Below, in pieces: positions 41,351 to 52,126 of a stretch of 64,000 nucleotides of DNA. Below the pieces are notes generated by a model that had not been told where the DNA came from, did no database searches, and saw only the letters and a list, made by a program, of their open reading frames with translations. Both the position numbers and the translations under genes were made by a program. The stretch lies in NCBI GenBank assembly GCA_030426085.1, contig JAUHYW010000021.1, positions 1-64,000 of the forward strand, written 5' to 3'. Source of the stretch: a bacterium (GTDB lineage Bacteria; Myxococcota_A; Bradymonadia; UBA7976; UBA1532). Position 1 is the first letter of the stretch; each line of letters opens with the position of its first letter.

Positions 41351-43783
41351 TCATCGCGCCCGCCCCGCGCGGCGCCGCCACCCGAGCACGACCAGCAGCA
41401 GCGCCAGCCCGCCGGGCGATCCGTCGGCGCCCCCCGCCGAGCACGCGCAGCCGGTCGTCAGCGCCTCGGCCGGCGCCCGGCCGCTGTCCGCCGGCGGACC
41501 GCCATCGGCCGCCCCGCCGGGGATGAAGCCGGTGGCCCCCCCGTCGGGGCGCGGCCCGCCGTCCACGTCCGCCGCCGCGGGCACGCACGCCGCACGCCCG
41601 TCCACCACTCGGCACAGCTCGCCCGGCGCGCAGTCCACCGCGTCGCACCCCGGCGAGTCGACCCAGTCCGGGGCGCACGTCGCCGCCCCCGCCCGCGCCA
41701 CGCACCGCTCGCCGCGGGGGCAGCGGCTCGTCCCGCAGGGATCGGCGACGCAGAAGCCGTCGTGGCAGACCTCCCCCGCCCCGCACATCGCGCCGGCGCA
41801 GGGGTCGCCCACGCACTGCCCGTCCCGGCACAGCTCGCCCGCAGCGCACTGCACCAGCGCGCACGGGTCGGAGACGCACGCCCCGTCGACGCACCGGGCG
41901 TCGAGCGGGCAGGCCACGGCGGCGCAGCTCGCCACGCACTGCCCGTCGCGGCACGCCTCGCCCGCCGGGCAGTCGACACCCGCGCAGGGATGCGGCACGC
42001 ACGCCCCGCCCCGGCAGACGGCGTCCGCCGGGCAACCCGACACCGCGCAGTCGGCCGCCACGCAGTCCCCGTCCCGGCAGATCTGCCCCGCGGGGCACGC
42101 CTGATCGGCGCAGGGGTCCACGCAGCTCCCCTGCACGCACGCCTGCCCCGCGGCGCAGTCCACCAGCGCGCAGGGATCGACGCAATACGGCCCCTGCGGG
42201 TGGTCGTGGCACACCGCGCCCCCGCTGCACTCCCGGCTCGGCGGGCACGGATCGGCGCAGGCCCCGCCGATGCAGATCGAGTCGCCGGGGCACGGGGCGT
42301 CCTCGTCGAGCCGCCCGTCGCAGTCCTGATCGAGCCCGTCGCACTGCTCGGCCACCGCCTCGGCGCACAGCCCGCAGCCGTTGCGCAGCCCCTCGTCGAT
42401 GCGGCCGTCACAGTCATCGTCGATGGCATCGCACACCTCGTCCACCGCCATGCCATCCGGGGCGCAGCTCCAGTCGCCCAGGCTGCACACCCGCTGCCCG
42501 GCCGCGCAGCGCCCGGTCTGCCCGGTGGCGCACAGCGCCTCGCCGAACCCCGGGACGACCCCCTCGTCGAGCATGCCATCGCAGTCATTGTCCAAGCCAT
42601 CGCAGGCTTCGTCCACCGGCGCCCCGTCGGCCTCGCACAGCAGGTCGCCGTCGACGCACGCGAGGCTGCCCGCCCCGCAGACGCCCGGCTCGCCGGTCTC
42701 GCACGGCAGCCCCACGTCGGGCAGCGGCGCCTCGTCGGTCGCGCCGTCGCAGTCGTCGTCGGTGAAGTTGCACACCTCGTCCTGCGGCACCACGTCGGTC
42801 GCGCACGCGATCAGCCCGTCCACGCACGTCGTCAGCCCGAAGGCGCACGGGCCCAGCGTGCCCGGCACCCGGCAGTCGGCCCCGCTCTCGGGGTCGCCCT
42901 CGTCGGCCGATCCGTCGCAGTCGTCGTCCAGCCCGTTGCACAGCTCGTCCGACGGCTCGAGATCCGAGCGGCACCGCTCGGCCCCGTCCACGCACACCCG
43001 GGTCCCCGGCCCGCAGAGCCCCGGGCGCCCCGATGGGCAGTCGTCCCCCGCCCCGGGGAAGCCTTCGTCGACGACGCCATCGCAGTCATCGTCGATGCCA
43101 TTGCAGATCTCCTCTTCGAGCCCCGCGGCGATGTCTTCCAGCGCTTGCAAGAGCTGATCGCCGTCGGCGGCGTCGAGCGCAGACCCGGTCCCGCCGGCCG
43201 CCGCGAAGCGATCGAGCGCCCGCCGGCCGTCGGCGTCGAGCCCGTTGCCGAACGCGATGAGGAAGACCGGCACGTCGGCGGCGAACGAGGCCGCGGCGAT
43301 GCGGGCCACGTCGGCGTCGCAGCTCTCGCCGCCGTCGGTGATGGCGATGATCGCCGACCGTCGCCCCCGCTGAGCCACGCCCTGGAGGTACTGCCGCCCG
43401 CGGTCGATGGCCGCGCCGAGCGGCGTGCTGCCCCCGGGGCCGTTGCGGGCGAGCACGTTGGCGATGGCGGCCCCGTTGTCCGGGCCGCACGCCACCTGGG
43501 GCTGGGCCGCGGTGGTGCAGCCGCTGCTGGACGGGAAGAGCATCAACCCGAAGCGCATGCGCTGGTCGAACCCGGCGGTGAGCTGGTTGAGCGCCCGGGT
43601 CGCGTCGGGCCAGCGCCCGTGGTCGTCCATGCTGCCCGACTTGTCGAAGACGACGAGCACGTCGGGGCGGCTGTCGCCGGCGCAGGCGCCTTGGGCCCAC
43701 GCCGGGCCGCCGACGGCCAGCAGCCCGCACACGACGATCGCCCCCGCCAGCCACGGCGCGCAGACGCCTTCGATTCGACTCAT
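41351..43783 (-). CDS. Secreted VWA protein with six CDGxDDDCDG motifs, Cys modules and MYXO-CTERM-type tail
   Basis: An 810-residue protein: signal peptide (IVVCGLLAVGGPAWAQ), VWA domain with intact MIDAS start (VVFDKSGS, 44-51), six copies of the putative metal-binding motif C(N/D)GxDDDCDGxxDE separated by Cys-rich spacers, then about nine EB-like units (CPAGEACRDGQCV type). The last 32 residues (CACSAGG, a hydrophobic LALLLVVLGW helix, RRRAGRAR) match the MYXO-CTERM sorting tail, which in Myxococcota leads to outer-surface delivery. The VWA MIDAS suggests metal-dependent adhesion. ATG at 43783 is preferred; GTG at 43792 is possible. Confidence 0.9.
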   Translation of the reverse strand: MSRIEGVCAPWLAGAIVVCGLLAVGGPAWAQGACAGDSRPDVLVVFDKSGSMDDHGRWPDATRALNQLTAGFDQRMRFGLMLFPSSSGCTTAAQPQVACGPDNGAAIANVLARNGPGGSTPLGAAIDRGRQYLQGVAQRGRRSAIIAITDGGESCDADVARIAAASFAADVPVFLIAFGNGLDADGRRALDRFAAAGGTGSALDAADGDQLLQALEDIAAGLEEEICNGIDDDCDGVVDEGFPGAGDDCPSGRPGLCGPGTRVCVDGAERCRSDLEPSDELCNGLDDDCDGSADEGDPESGADCRVPGTLGPCAFGLTTCVDGLIACATDVVPQDEVCNFTDDDCDGATDEAPLPDVGLPCETGEPGVCGAGSLACVDGDLLCEADGAPVDEACDGLDNDCDGMLDEGVVPGFGEALCATGQTGRCAAGQRVCSLGDWSCAPDGMAVDEVCDAIDDDCDGRIDEGLRNGCGLCAEAVAEQCDGLDQDCDGRLDEDAPCPGDSICIGGACADPCPPSRECSGGAVCHDHPQGPYCVDPCALVDCAAGQACVQGSCVDPCADQACPAGQICRDGDCVAADCAVSGCPADAVCRGGACVPHPCAGVDCPAGEACRDGQCVASCAAVACPLDARCVDGACVSDPCALVQCAAGELCRDGQCVGDPCAGAMCGAGEVCHDGFCVADPCGTSRCPRGERCVARAGAATCAPDWVDSPGCDAVDCAPGELCRVVDGRAACVPAAADVDGGPRPDGGATGFIPGGAADGGPPADSGRAPAEALTTGCACSAGGADGSPGGLALLLVVLGWRRRAGRAR

Positions 43784-43899
43784 GACATCCACCCTTCGGT
43801 CGCGCGGACCTGAACGTGCGTCTGCACGCTATGGGGGCAGGCCGAGGCGCGCCCATCGGCAAACCTCCCCCGGGTGGATCTACGGGCTCGCCGACCGCC

Positions 43900-44331
43900 T
43901 CAGTGGGCGAAGGCGTGGGCCTTGAGCGTCGCCAGGGCGACCACCTCAAGCGCCGAGGCCTCGGTCGCCTCGAGCACCACCGGCGGCGCGCAGCCCGCCT
44001 GCCACGCCTCGACCCAGCGGGCGGCGCACAGGCACCACCGGTCGCCGTCCTCCAGCCCGGGGAAGCCGTGGGCCGGCATCGGCGTCGTCAGATCGTTGCC
44101 CCGGCTGCGGCTGAACTCGAGGAAGGCGGCGGTGACCCGGGCGCAGATGACGTGCCGCCCCCGGTCGCGGGCGTCGGTGCGGCAGGTGCCATCCCGGAAC
44201 CAGCCGGTCATCGGTCGACAGCCGCACACCTCGAGCGCGGTGCCCAGCACGTTCATCGACTCCTTCGACGCCTCGCTCACACGCACCTCCCGGATCATCT
44301 CGTGGCCTTCGTGCTCCACCGGATGCGCCAT
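43900..44331 (-). CDS. DUF2237 family protein
   Basis: A protein of about 143 residues dominated by the DUF2237 signature: NVLGTALEVCGCRPMTGWF, then DGTCRTDARDRGRHVICA, FLEFSRSRGNDLTTPMP, GFPGLEDGDRWCLCAARW and APPVVLEATEASALE. Conserved cysteines and His suggest a metal site; the family is of unknown function. Start 44331 gives a short N-terminal extension; ATG 44298 or 44253 would begin nearer the domain. It is divergent from the hydrolase-fold gene with about 140 bases between starts. Confidence 0.88.
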   Translation of the reverse strand: MAHPVEHEGHEMIREVRVSEASKESMNVLGTALEVCGCRPMTGWFRDGTCRTDARDRGRHVICARVTAAFLEFSRSRGNDLTTPMPAHGFPGLEDGDRWCLCAARWVEAWQAGCAPPVVLEATEASALEVVALATLKAHAFAH

Positions 44332-44473
44332 CGGCGGGACAGGTCGCGCCCGCGCAGACCGCCCGGGACGCTCCGGGTCATCCACCGGGCGCCCCGCGCT
44401 ACGTACAGCCCCCATTTTGGAACGCCGACCGCGATGGCACGGTGATACCGCCCAACCCACCGAGCAGGAGCCG

Positions 44474-45280
44474 ATGCCCCACGCCGCGCTCAACGGCCAG
44501 TCCACATGGTACGCCGACAGCGGCGGACCGGGCGTGGCGGTGCTCGCGCTGCACGGCTTCCCCCTCGACGCCCGCCAGTTCGACCCGCTGCTCGACGCCC
44601 TGGCCGACGACTCGCCGATGCGGCTGGTGCGCTACGACCAGCGCGGCGCGGGCCAGACCCCGTGGGACGGCGCGCCGTTCGACGTCGAGACCCTCGCCGA
44701 CGACGCCGCCGCGCTGCTCGATCACCTCGCCATCGAGCGCCCGGTGCTGCTCGGGGCCGGCCTCGGGGTGACCGTCGCGCTGCAGCTCGCGCTCGACCGC
44801 CCGCTGCGGGGGCTGGTGCTGGTGGGCGGCCGGGCCGACGCGGCCGACGCGCTCTCGATCGCCGGCTACCGGACCATGATGGCCGCCTGGGGTCCCCACG
44901 GGCCGCCTCCGCCGATGCTGGACGGCATCGCCAACGCCTGGCTCGGCCCCCGGGCCCGGCGCCCCGCGCTGTGGACCACCTGGCGCAGCCGCCTGCGCGC
45001 GCTCGATCGGGCCACGCTCGCCGCCCGGTCCGAAGCGCTCAACGCCCGCCCCGACCTGACCCGCCGGCTGGCCGCCGTCGACTGCCCGGCGGTGATCCTG
45101 CACAGCGCGCTCGACGAGGTCGTGCCGCCCGAGATGGGGGCCGACCTTGCCATGGCCCTGCCCCACGCGCCGGATCCGATCTACGTCGACGACGAGGCCC
45201 ACGTCCTGACCCTGACCCGCCCCGACGCCGTCATCGGCGCGCTCGCGGGCCTGATCGAACGCACCGGAGGACCACCGTGA
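44474..45280 (+). CDS. Alpha/beta-hydrolase-fold protein lacking the nucleophile Ser
   Basis: A 268-residue protein with a full alpha/beta-hydrolase scaffold: LALHGFPLDARQF, RYDQRGAGQTPW (oxyanion/cap region), a C-terminal acid (D214, HSALDEVVPPE) and His (H243, DEAHVLTL). At the nucleophile elbow, where family members have GxSxG, this protein has GAGLG (94-98): codon 96 is GGC, Gly in place of Ser. It is therefore probably not a classical esterase; it may bind ligand or be regulatory. GCAGGAG precedes the ATG. The GTG of the next gene overlaps its TGA, so the two are translated together. Confidence 0.85.
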   Translation: MPHAALNGQSTWYADSGGPGVAVLALHGFPLDARQFDPLLDALADDSPMRLVRYDQRGAGQTPWDGAPFDVETLADDAAALLDHLAIERPVLLGAGLGVTVALQLALDRPLRGLVLVGGRADAADALSIAGYRTMMAAWGPHGPPPPMLDGIANAWLGPRARRPALWTTWRSRLRALDRATLAARSEALNARPDLTRRLAAVDCPAVILHSALDEVVPPEMGADLAMALPHAPDPIYVDDEAHVLTLTRPDAVIGALAGLIERTGGPP

Positions 45281-46122
45281 GCGGGCTGCGCTACGCCTTC
45301 AACACCAACGGCTGCGCCCACCATCGCCTGGAGGACGCGCTGGAGCTGATCGCCGAGTCGGGCTACGCCGGCGTGGCGCTGACCCTCGATCACCACCACT
45401 TCGATCCCTTCGCCCCCGACCTCGAGAAGCGCGCCGCGCGGCTGGGCGGGCGGCTGGTCGAGATGGGGCTGGGGCTGGTCATCGAGACCGGGGCCCGCTT
45501 CCTGCTCGACCCCCGGGAGAAGCACGAGCCGACGCTGGTCACCGCCGACCCCCGGGGGCGCAGCCGGCGCATGGACTTCCTCACCCGGGCCCTCGACATC
45601 GCCGCGCTGTGCGACGCCGAGGCGGTGAGCTTCTGGGCCGGCGCGCCCCGCCCGGGGGTCGACCGCGAGCGGGCGATGGGCTGGCTGAAGTGGGGGGTCG
45701 CCGAGCTGACCCGCCGGGCGCAGGCCCGGGGGGTGACCCTGGCCCTCGAGCCCGAGCCGGGGCACATGATCGAGACCTGCGACGACTGGCAGGCGCTGCG
45801 GGAGGAGATCCCCGAGCTGACGCTGGCCCTCGACATCGGCCACCTGCTCGTGACCGGCGAGGCCGAGCCGCCGCATGCCATCCTGAGCCATCGGGATCTG
45901 ATGGGGACCGTGGCCATCGAAGACATGCAGCGGGGGGTGCACGTGCACCGCATGTTCGGCGAGGGCGACCTCGATCTGCCCTCGACCCTGGCCGCGCTGC
46001 ACGCGGTGGAGTACCGGGGGCTGGTGTGCGTCGAGCTGTCCCGGGACTCCCACCGGGCGCATCACATCATCCCCGACGCCATCGCCGCGCTGAAGGCGGC
46101 CGAGGGCCGGCTGACCGACTGA
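45277..46122 (+). CDS. TIM-barrel sugar-phosphate isomerase/epimerase-like protein
   Basis: A 281-residue TIM-barrel of the xylose-isomerase-like (AP endonuclease 2) superfamily: YAFNTNGCAHHRLEDALELI at the start, then ALEPEPGHMIET (metal-binding Glu), LALDIGHLL, TVAIEDM and VCVELSRDSHRA (terminal metal-binding Glu), which together match the divalent-metal site. The substrate is probably a sugar or sugar phosphate, but related proteins occur in other small-molecule pathways. The GTG start overlaps the preceding stop (GTGA) behind GGAGG, indicating tight coupling to the hydrolase-fold protein, with which it presumably acts. Confidence 0.85.
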   Translation: MSGLRYAFNTNGCAHHRLEDALELIAESGYAGVALTLDHHHFDPFAPDLEKRAARLGGRLVEMGLGLVIETGARFLLDPREKHEPTLVTADPRGRSRRMDFLTRALDIAALCDAEAVSFWAGAPRPGVDRERAMGWLKWGVAELTRRAQARGVTLALEPEPGHMIETCDDWQALREEIPELTLALDIGHLLVTGEAEPPHAILSHRDLMGTVAIEDMQRGVHVHRMFGEGDLDLPSTLAALHAVEYRGLVCVELSRDSHRAHHIIPDAIAALKAAEGRLTD

Positions 46123-46143
46123 ACCGGCCCCCGCGGCGCGCGC

Positions 46144-47406
46144 TCAGAACTGCTCGGCCTCGGTCGATCCCACCATGGCCAGGGTCTCGCTGCCGCCGAG
46201 CGCCTGGCGCACCGCGTCGAAGTAGCCGGTGCCCACCTCCCGCTGGTGGCGGGTGGCGGTGTAGCCGTGGGCCTCGGAGGCGAACTCCCGGGTCTGGAGC
46301 TCGGCGTAGGCGGTCATGCCTCGGGCCCGGTACTGCCGGGCGAGTTCGAACATGCTGTGGTTCAGCGCGTGGAACCCGGCCAGGGTCACGAACTGGTAGC
46401 GATAGCCCATCTCCCCCAGCGCGCGCTGGAACCGGGCGATGGTCGCGTCGTCGAGGTGGGCCTTCCAGTTGAACGACGGCGAGCAGTTGTAGGCCAGCAG
46501 CTTGCCGGGGTACTTCGCGTGAATGGCGTCGGCGAAGCGCTGGGCCTCGTCCAGATCGGGGTGGCCCGTCTCGCACCACAGCACGTCCGCGTAGGGCGCG
46601 TAGGCCAGCCCTCGGGCGATGGCCATGTCGAGCCCGCCGGTGATGCGGTGGAAGCCCTCTTCGGTGCGCTCGCCGGTCACGAACGGCCGGTCGCGGGGGT
46701 CGACGTCGCTGGTCAGCAGCTTCGCGCTGTTGGCGTCGGTCCGGGCCACGAGCACCGTGGGCACGCCCATGACATCCGCCGCGAGCCGGGCCGCGATCAG
46801 CGTCTTGACGAACTGCTGGGTCGGCACGAGCACCTTGCCCCCCAGGTGCCCGCACTTCTTCTCGGCGGCGAGCTGATCTTCGAAGTGGACCGCCGAGGCG
46901 CCGGCCTCGATGAACGCCTTCATCAGCTCGTGGGCGTTGAGCGCGCCGCCGAAGCCGGCCTCGGCATCGGCCACGATGGGCACCAGCCAGTCCCGGGTCA
47001 CCGCGCCCTCGGCGTGCTCGATCTGATCGGCCCGCAAGAGCGCCCGGTTGATGCGCCGCACGAGGTTCGGCGCGCTGTCGACCGGGTACAGGCTCTGGTC
47101 GGGGTAGACCTGCCCCGCGCTGTTGGCGTCGGCCGCCACCTGCCACCCGCTGACGTAGATCGCCGGCAGGCCGGCCTTGACCATCTGCACCGCCTGCTGG
47201 CCCGAGAGCGCGCCGAGCGAGGGCACGAACGGCGCGCTGTGCAGCGCCTGCCACAGCCGGCGGGCGCCTCGATCGGCCAGGGTGTGGGCGATCTCGACGC
47301 TGCCCCGCAGGCGGCGCACGTCGGCGGCGCCGTAGGGCCGCTCGATGCCCTGCCAGCGGTGGTCGTCGAAGGTCATGGCGGCGGACGGATCGGTGGCGTT
47401 CGACAT
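46144..47406 (-). CDS. aceA: Isocitrate lyase
   Basis: A 420-residue cytoplasmic enzyme of the glyoxylate shunt, cleaving isocitrate to succinate and glyoxylate. The catalytic loop KKCGHLGG (active-site Cys) is intact, as are [42 protein letters not shown] and [10 protein letters not shown]. The length is that of the short bacterial class. GAGGAGG precedes the ATG. It lies 80 bases downstream of malate synthase on the same strand; the regulator divergent from aceB is the likely controller. Confidence 0.97.
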   Translation of the reverse strand: MSNATDPSAAMTFDDHRWQGIERPYGAADVRRLRGSVEIAHTLADRGARRLWQALHSAPFVPSLGALSGQQAVQMVKAGLPAIYVSGWQVAADANSAGQVYPDQSLYPVDSAPNLVRRINRALLRADQIEHAEGAVTRDWLVPIVADAEAGFGGALNAHELMKAFIEAGASAVHFEDQLAAEKKCGHLGGKVLVPTQQFVKTLIAARLAADVMGVPTVLVARTDANSAKLLTSDVDPRDRPFVTGERTEEGFHRITGGLDMAIARGLAYAPYADVLWCETGHPDLDEAQRFADAIHAKYPGKLLAYNCSPSFNWKAHLDDATIARFQRALGEMGYRYQFVTLAGFHALNHSMFELARQYRARGMTAYAELQTREFASEAHGYTATRHQREVGTGYFDAVRQALGGSETLAMVGSTEAEQF

Positions 47407-47486
47407 GGGTGCCTCCTCGGGGCTCGGGGTGATGGCATACCCATCGGATGGCATACCGGGGCGGCATACCGCGATGGCATGCGGGG

Positions 47487-49076
<1,590 letters not shown>

Positions 49077-49239
49077 GTAGACTCCGGGGAGGGTCCGTGC
49101 TGACGCATGTAAATTGACGCACCGCAGCAAGCGGGCGCAAGGCCCGACGGTTTGTCGGATGATCGGCGATGTACACCGCTCGACAGTCACGGCGGTGATG
49201 TTGTAAAGCACTTGACAAACGGCCCCCCGGAGGACCCGC
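49077..49239. promoter_or_regulatory. Divergent aceB / regulator control region
   Basis: This 163-base segment must carry both promoters. It is AT-richer than its surroundings. GTTTGTC (49150-49156) and GACAAAC (49214-49220) form a 7-base inverted pair. TGTAAA followed by TTGAC occurs twice in one orientation (about 49108-49118 and 49202-49216), and a short hairpin CCGAC/GTCGG lies at 49144-49158. These are candidate operators for the XRE-ScfR regulator; the assignment is an inference from position and symmetry. Confidence 0.45.
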
Positions 49240-50679
49240 TTGAGCGACCGCATGCGACTCGGCACCAAGGTGCGCGCCCTGCGCCGGCGGGCCGGGCTGA
49301 CCCAGGCCGCGCTGGCGGCCCAGCTCGACATCTCGCCGAGCTACCTCGCGCTCATCGAGGGCGACAAGCGCCCGCTGACCGCCCGGCTGCTCATCGGGCT
49401 GGCCCGCATCTTCGACGTCGACCTGACCGCCTTCGACGACGACGACGACGACCGGGTCGCCGCCGATCTGCTCGAAGGCTTCAGCGATCCGCTGTTCGAC
49501 GAGCACGGCCTCACCGGCCCCGACGTGCGGGAGATGGTGCGCGCTTCCCCGGCGGTGGCCCGGGCCACGGTCACCGCCTTCCGCGCGCTGCGCGCCGCCC
49601 GGGAGCAGATCCAGACCCTCGGCGCGCTGGCCGCCGACGCCCTGCCCGAAGAGGACCGCCCGACGCTCGGCGACCGGCTGCCGGCCGAGGAGGTCTCCGA
49701 CGCGCTGCAACGGGCCGACAACCACTTCCCCGCCCTCGAAGACGCCGCCGAGGCGCTGCGCCGCCATCTGGGCCGGCTGGAGCGGGATCCCATCGGGGCC
49801 CTCGTCGGCCACCTCGAGGCCCGGCGGGTCGACGTGCGCATCGAGACCGCCGACGCGATGGGCCGGGCGCTGCGGCGCTACGATCCCCGCAACCGCCGGC
49901 TGTGGCTCTCCGAGAGCCTGTCCCCATCGAGCCTGTGTTTCCAGCTCGCCCACCAGGCGGGGCTGCTCGACGCCGACGCGGTCATCGACGAGCAGGTCGC
50001 CGGCGCTGAGCTGACCTCGGACACCGCCCGCACCCTGTATCGGGTCGCCCTGGCCAACTACTTCGCCGCCGCGGTGATGATGCCCTACGGCCCGCTGCTG
50101 GCCGCCGCCCGGGAGACCGGCTACGACGTCGAGCGGCTGATGCACCGCTTCGGCGCCGGCTGGGAGCAGGTCTGCCACCGCCTCACCACCCTGCGCCGCC
50201 GGGGCGACGAGGGGCTGCGGTTCCACTTCGTGCGGGTCGACATCGCGGGCAACATCTCGAAGCGCTTCAGCGGATCGGGCATCCGCTTCGCCCGCTTCTC
50301 GGGCGCCTGCCCCCGGTGGAACGTGCACCTCGCCTTCCTCACCCCCGGCCGCATCCGGACCCAGGTCTCGCAGATGCCCGACGGCGCGGCGTACTTCTGC
50401 ATCGCCCGCACCGTCGAGCGGGGCGGCGCCGGCTGGCGGGCCCCGCGCACGACGCTGGCGGTGGGCCTCGGCCTGCGGCTGGCCGACGCCGACCGCCTGA
50501 TCTACGCCGCCGACATCGATCTGGCTCGGGCCGAGGCCCGCGCCGTCCCGGTGGGCACCACCTGCCGCCTCTGCCCCCGCACCGACTGCGCCCAGCGGGC
50601 CATGCCGCCGCTCGCCGCCCCGCTGGCGGTCGACCCCAACGTGCGCGGGCTGTCGTTCTACGCCCGCCCGGAGGGGTGA
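49240..50679 (+). CDS. XRE-family regulator of the RamB/ScfR (short-chain fatty acyl) type
   Basis: A 479-residue DNA-binding protein. Residues 5-61 are an XRE HTH (LGTKVRALRRRAGLTQAAL, ISPSYLALIEGDKRPL). A middle region relates to the IrrE/ImmA fold (SSLCFQLAHQAGLL, lacking a clear HExxH zinc motif). The C-terminal DUF2083 part includes VGTTCRLCPRTDCAQRAMPP, whose Cys cluster is diagnostic. RamB and ScfR proteins control acetate and glyoxylate-cycle genes in actinobacteria and related systems, which agrees with its divergent position to aceB-aceA. The start is TTG at 49240, set by GGAGG 6 bases upstream; ATG at 49252 is too far from that site. Confidence 0.9.
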   Translation: MSDRMRLGTKVRALRRRAGLTQAALAAQLDISPSYLALIEGDKRPLTARLLIGLARIFDVDLTAFDDDDDDRVAADLLEGFSDPLFDEHGLTGPDVREMVRASPAVARATVTAFRALRAAREQIQTLGALAADALPEEDRPTLGDRLPAEEVSDALQRADNHFPALEDAAEALRRHLGRLERDPIGALVGHLEARRVDVRIETADAMGRALRRYDPRNRRLWLSESLSPSSLCFQLAHQAGLLDADAVIDEQVAGAELTSDTARTLYRVALANYFAAAVMMPYGPLLAAARETGYDVERLMHRFGAGWEQVCHRLTTLRRRGDEGLRFHFVRVDIAGNISKRFSGSGIRFARFSGACPRWNVHLAFLTPGRIRTQVSQMPDGAAYFCIARTVERGGAGWRAPRTTLAVGLGLRLADADRLIYAADIDLARAEARAVPVGTTCRLCPRTDCAQRAMPPLAAPLAVDPNVRGLSFYARPEG

Positions 50680-50758
50680 GCGCCGGGCCGGCACGCCGGG
50701 CTTGCCTCCACCCCCGGGATCGCCCACGCTCCCCCGACCCTCCATCCCGGTGAGCCCC

Positions 50759-52117
50759 GTGAACCCCACCCCGCTCGACACCGCGCCCGGCGGCAGTGAG
50801 CTGCGCCAGACCGTGCAGCTCGCGGCGCCGCTGGCGGTGGCCTTCGCCGGCACCCAGCTCCTGAGCGTGGTCGACATGGTCATCGCCGGCCGGCTCGGCG
50901 AGGGCGCGATGGCCGCGGTCGGGCTGGGCGGGGCGTGCTTCTTCACCGTCCTGATCTTCCCCATCGGCGTGATGCTGGGCCTCGACCCGCTGGTCTCGCA
51001 GGCCCTCGGGCGCGGTGATCGGGCGCTCACCCACCACCACGCGGCCGGCGCGATGCGGCTCGCCCGCTGGCTCACCCTGCCCGCGATCGGGCTGTCGCTG
51101 GCGGTGCTCGCCGTCGCCCTGACCTTCGCCGACTTCGACCCGACGACCCGGGCCCAGGCCTGGCAGTACATCGGCGCCCGGGCCCTCGCGGCCCTGCCGA
51201 CCTTGATCTTCGTGGCCCAGCGCAGCGTGCTCCAGGCCTGGGGCCGGGTCACGCCCATCGCGGCCGCCATGGTGCTGGGCAACGCGGTCAACATCCCGGC
51301 CAGCGCCCTGCTCGCGCTGGGCGACGGGGCGCTCGAGTGGATCGGGCTGCCCCCGGTCGGGCTGGGATCGGGCCTGGGCCCCATGGGCATCGGGCTGGCG
51401 ACCGCCCTCGTCGCGCTGTGCCAGGCGGGCTGGCTGTCCCGGGCGGCCCGCGCGCTGCCCGACCGCCCGCCGCAGGCCCCGTCCGCCCCGCCGATGGCGC
51501 CGATGTGGCGCATGGGCTGGCCGATCGGCCTCCAGATGGGATCCGAGGTCAGCATGTTCTGCATCACGACCATGGCCATGGCCCGCTTCGGCGAGACCGC
51601 GGTCGCCGCGCATCAGATCGCCACCATCACCGCCAGCCTCACCTTCACCCTCTTCCTGGGCATCGGCAGCGCGACCGCGGTCCGGGTGGGGCTGGCCGTC
51701 GGCGGCCGGGATCAGCCCCGCGCCCGGCGCGCCGCGTCGACCGGGCTCGGGCTGGGGCTGCTGCTCGCGGTCGGCACCGTGTCGCTCTTCAGCCTCGGCG
51801 GGGGGTGGATCGCGGCCCTCTTCACCGACGTCGGGCCGGTCCTCGCGCTGGCCGTCGAGTTCTTCGTGATCGCGGCGGTCTTCCAGCTCGCCGACGGGAC
51901 CCAGAGCATCGCCGCCGGGGCCATGCGGGGGGCGGGTGACACCCGGGCCTCGATGCTCATCGGGGTCGCCGGCTACTGGGTCGTGGCGGTGCCGACCGGC
52001 ATGACCCTCGCCTTCGGCTTCGACCTCGGCCCCCACGGCCTGTGGTACGGGCTCGTCGTGGGGCTGGCCATCGCCGCCGTCGCCGGCACGGCCCGCGCGC
52101 TGTGGATCACCCGCTGA
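50759..52117 (+). CDS. MATE-family efflux transporter
   Basis: About 452 residues with 12 transmembrane helices in two homologous halves. Recognisable segments are LSVVDMVIAGRLGEGAMAAV and GLDPLVSQALGRGDRALTHH in the first half and FGETAVAAHQIATITASLTF and AAGAMRGAGDTRASMLIG in the second. The family exports organic cations, drugs or metabolites using sodium or proton gradients. The start is uncertain: GTG 50759 is preferred because GGTGA lies a few bases upstream; GTG 50750 is an alternative. It follows the regulator by about 80 bases but is probably a separate function. Confidence 0.9.
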   Translation: MNPTPLDTAPGGSELRQTVQLAAPLAVAFAGTQLLSVVDMVIAGRLGEGAMAAVGLGGACFFTVLIFPIGVMLGLDPLVSQALGRGDRALTHHHAAGAMRLARWLTLPAIGLSLAVLAVALTFADFDPTTRAQAWQYIGARALAALPTLIFVAQRSVLQAWGRVTPIAAAMVLGNAVNIPASALLALGDGALEWIGLPPVGLGSGLGPMGIGLATALVALCQAGWLSRAARALPDRPPQAPSAPPMAPMWRMGWPIGLQMGSEVSMFCITTMAMARFGETAVAAHQIATITASLTFTLFLGIGSATAVRVGLAVGGRDQPRARRAASTGLGLGLLLAVGTVSLFSLGGGWIAALFTDVGPVLALAVEFFVIAAVFQLADGTQSIAAGAMRGAGDTRASMLIGVAGYWVVAVPTGMTLAFGFDLGPHGLWYGLVVGLAIAAVAGTARALWITR

Positions 52118-52126
52118 GCCGCCGCT

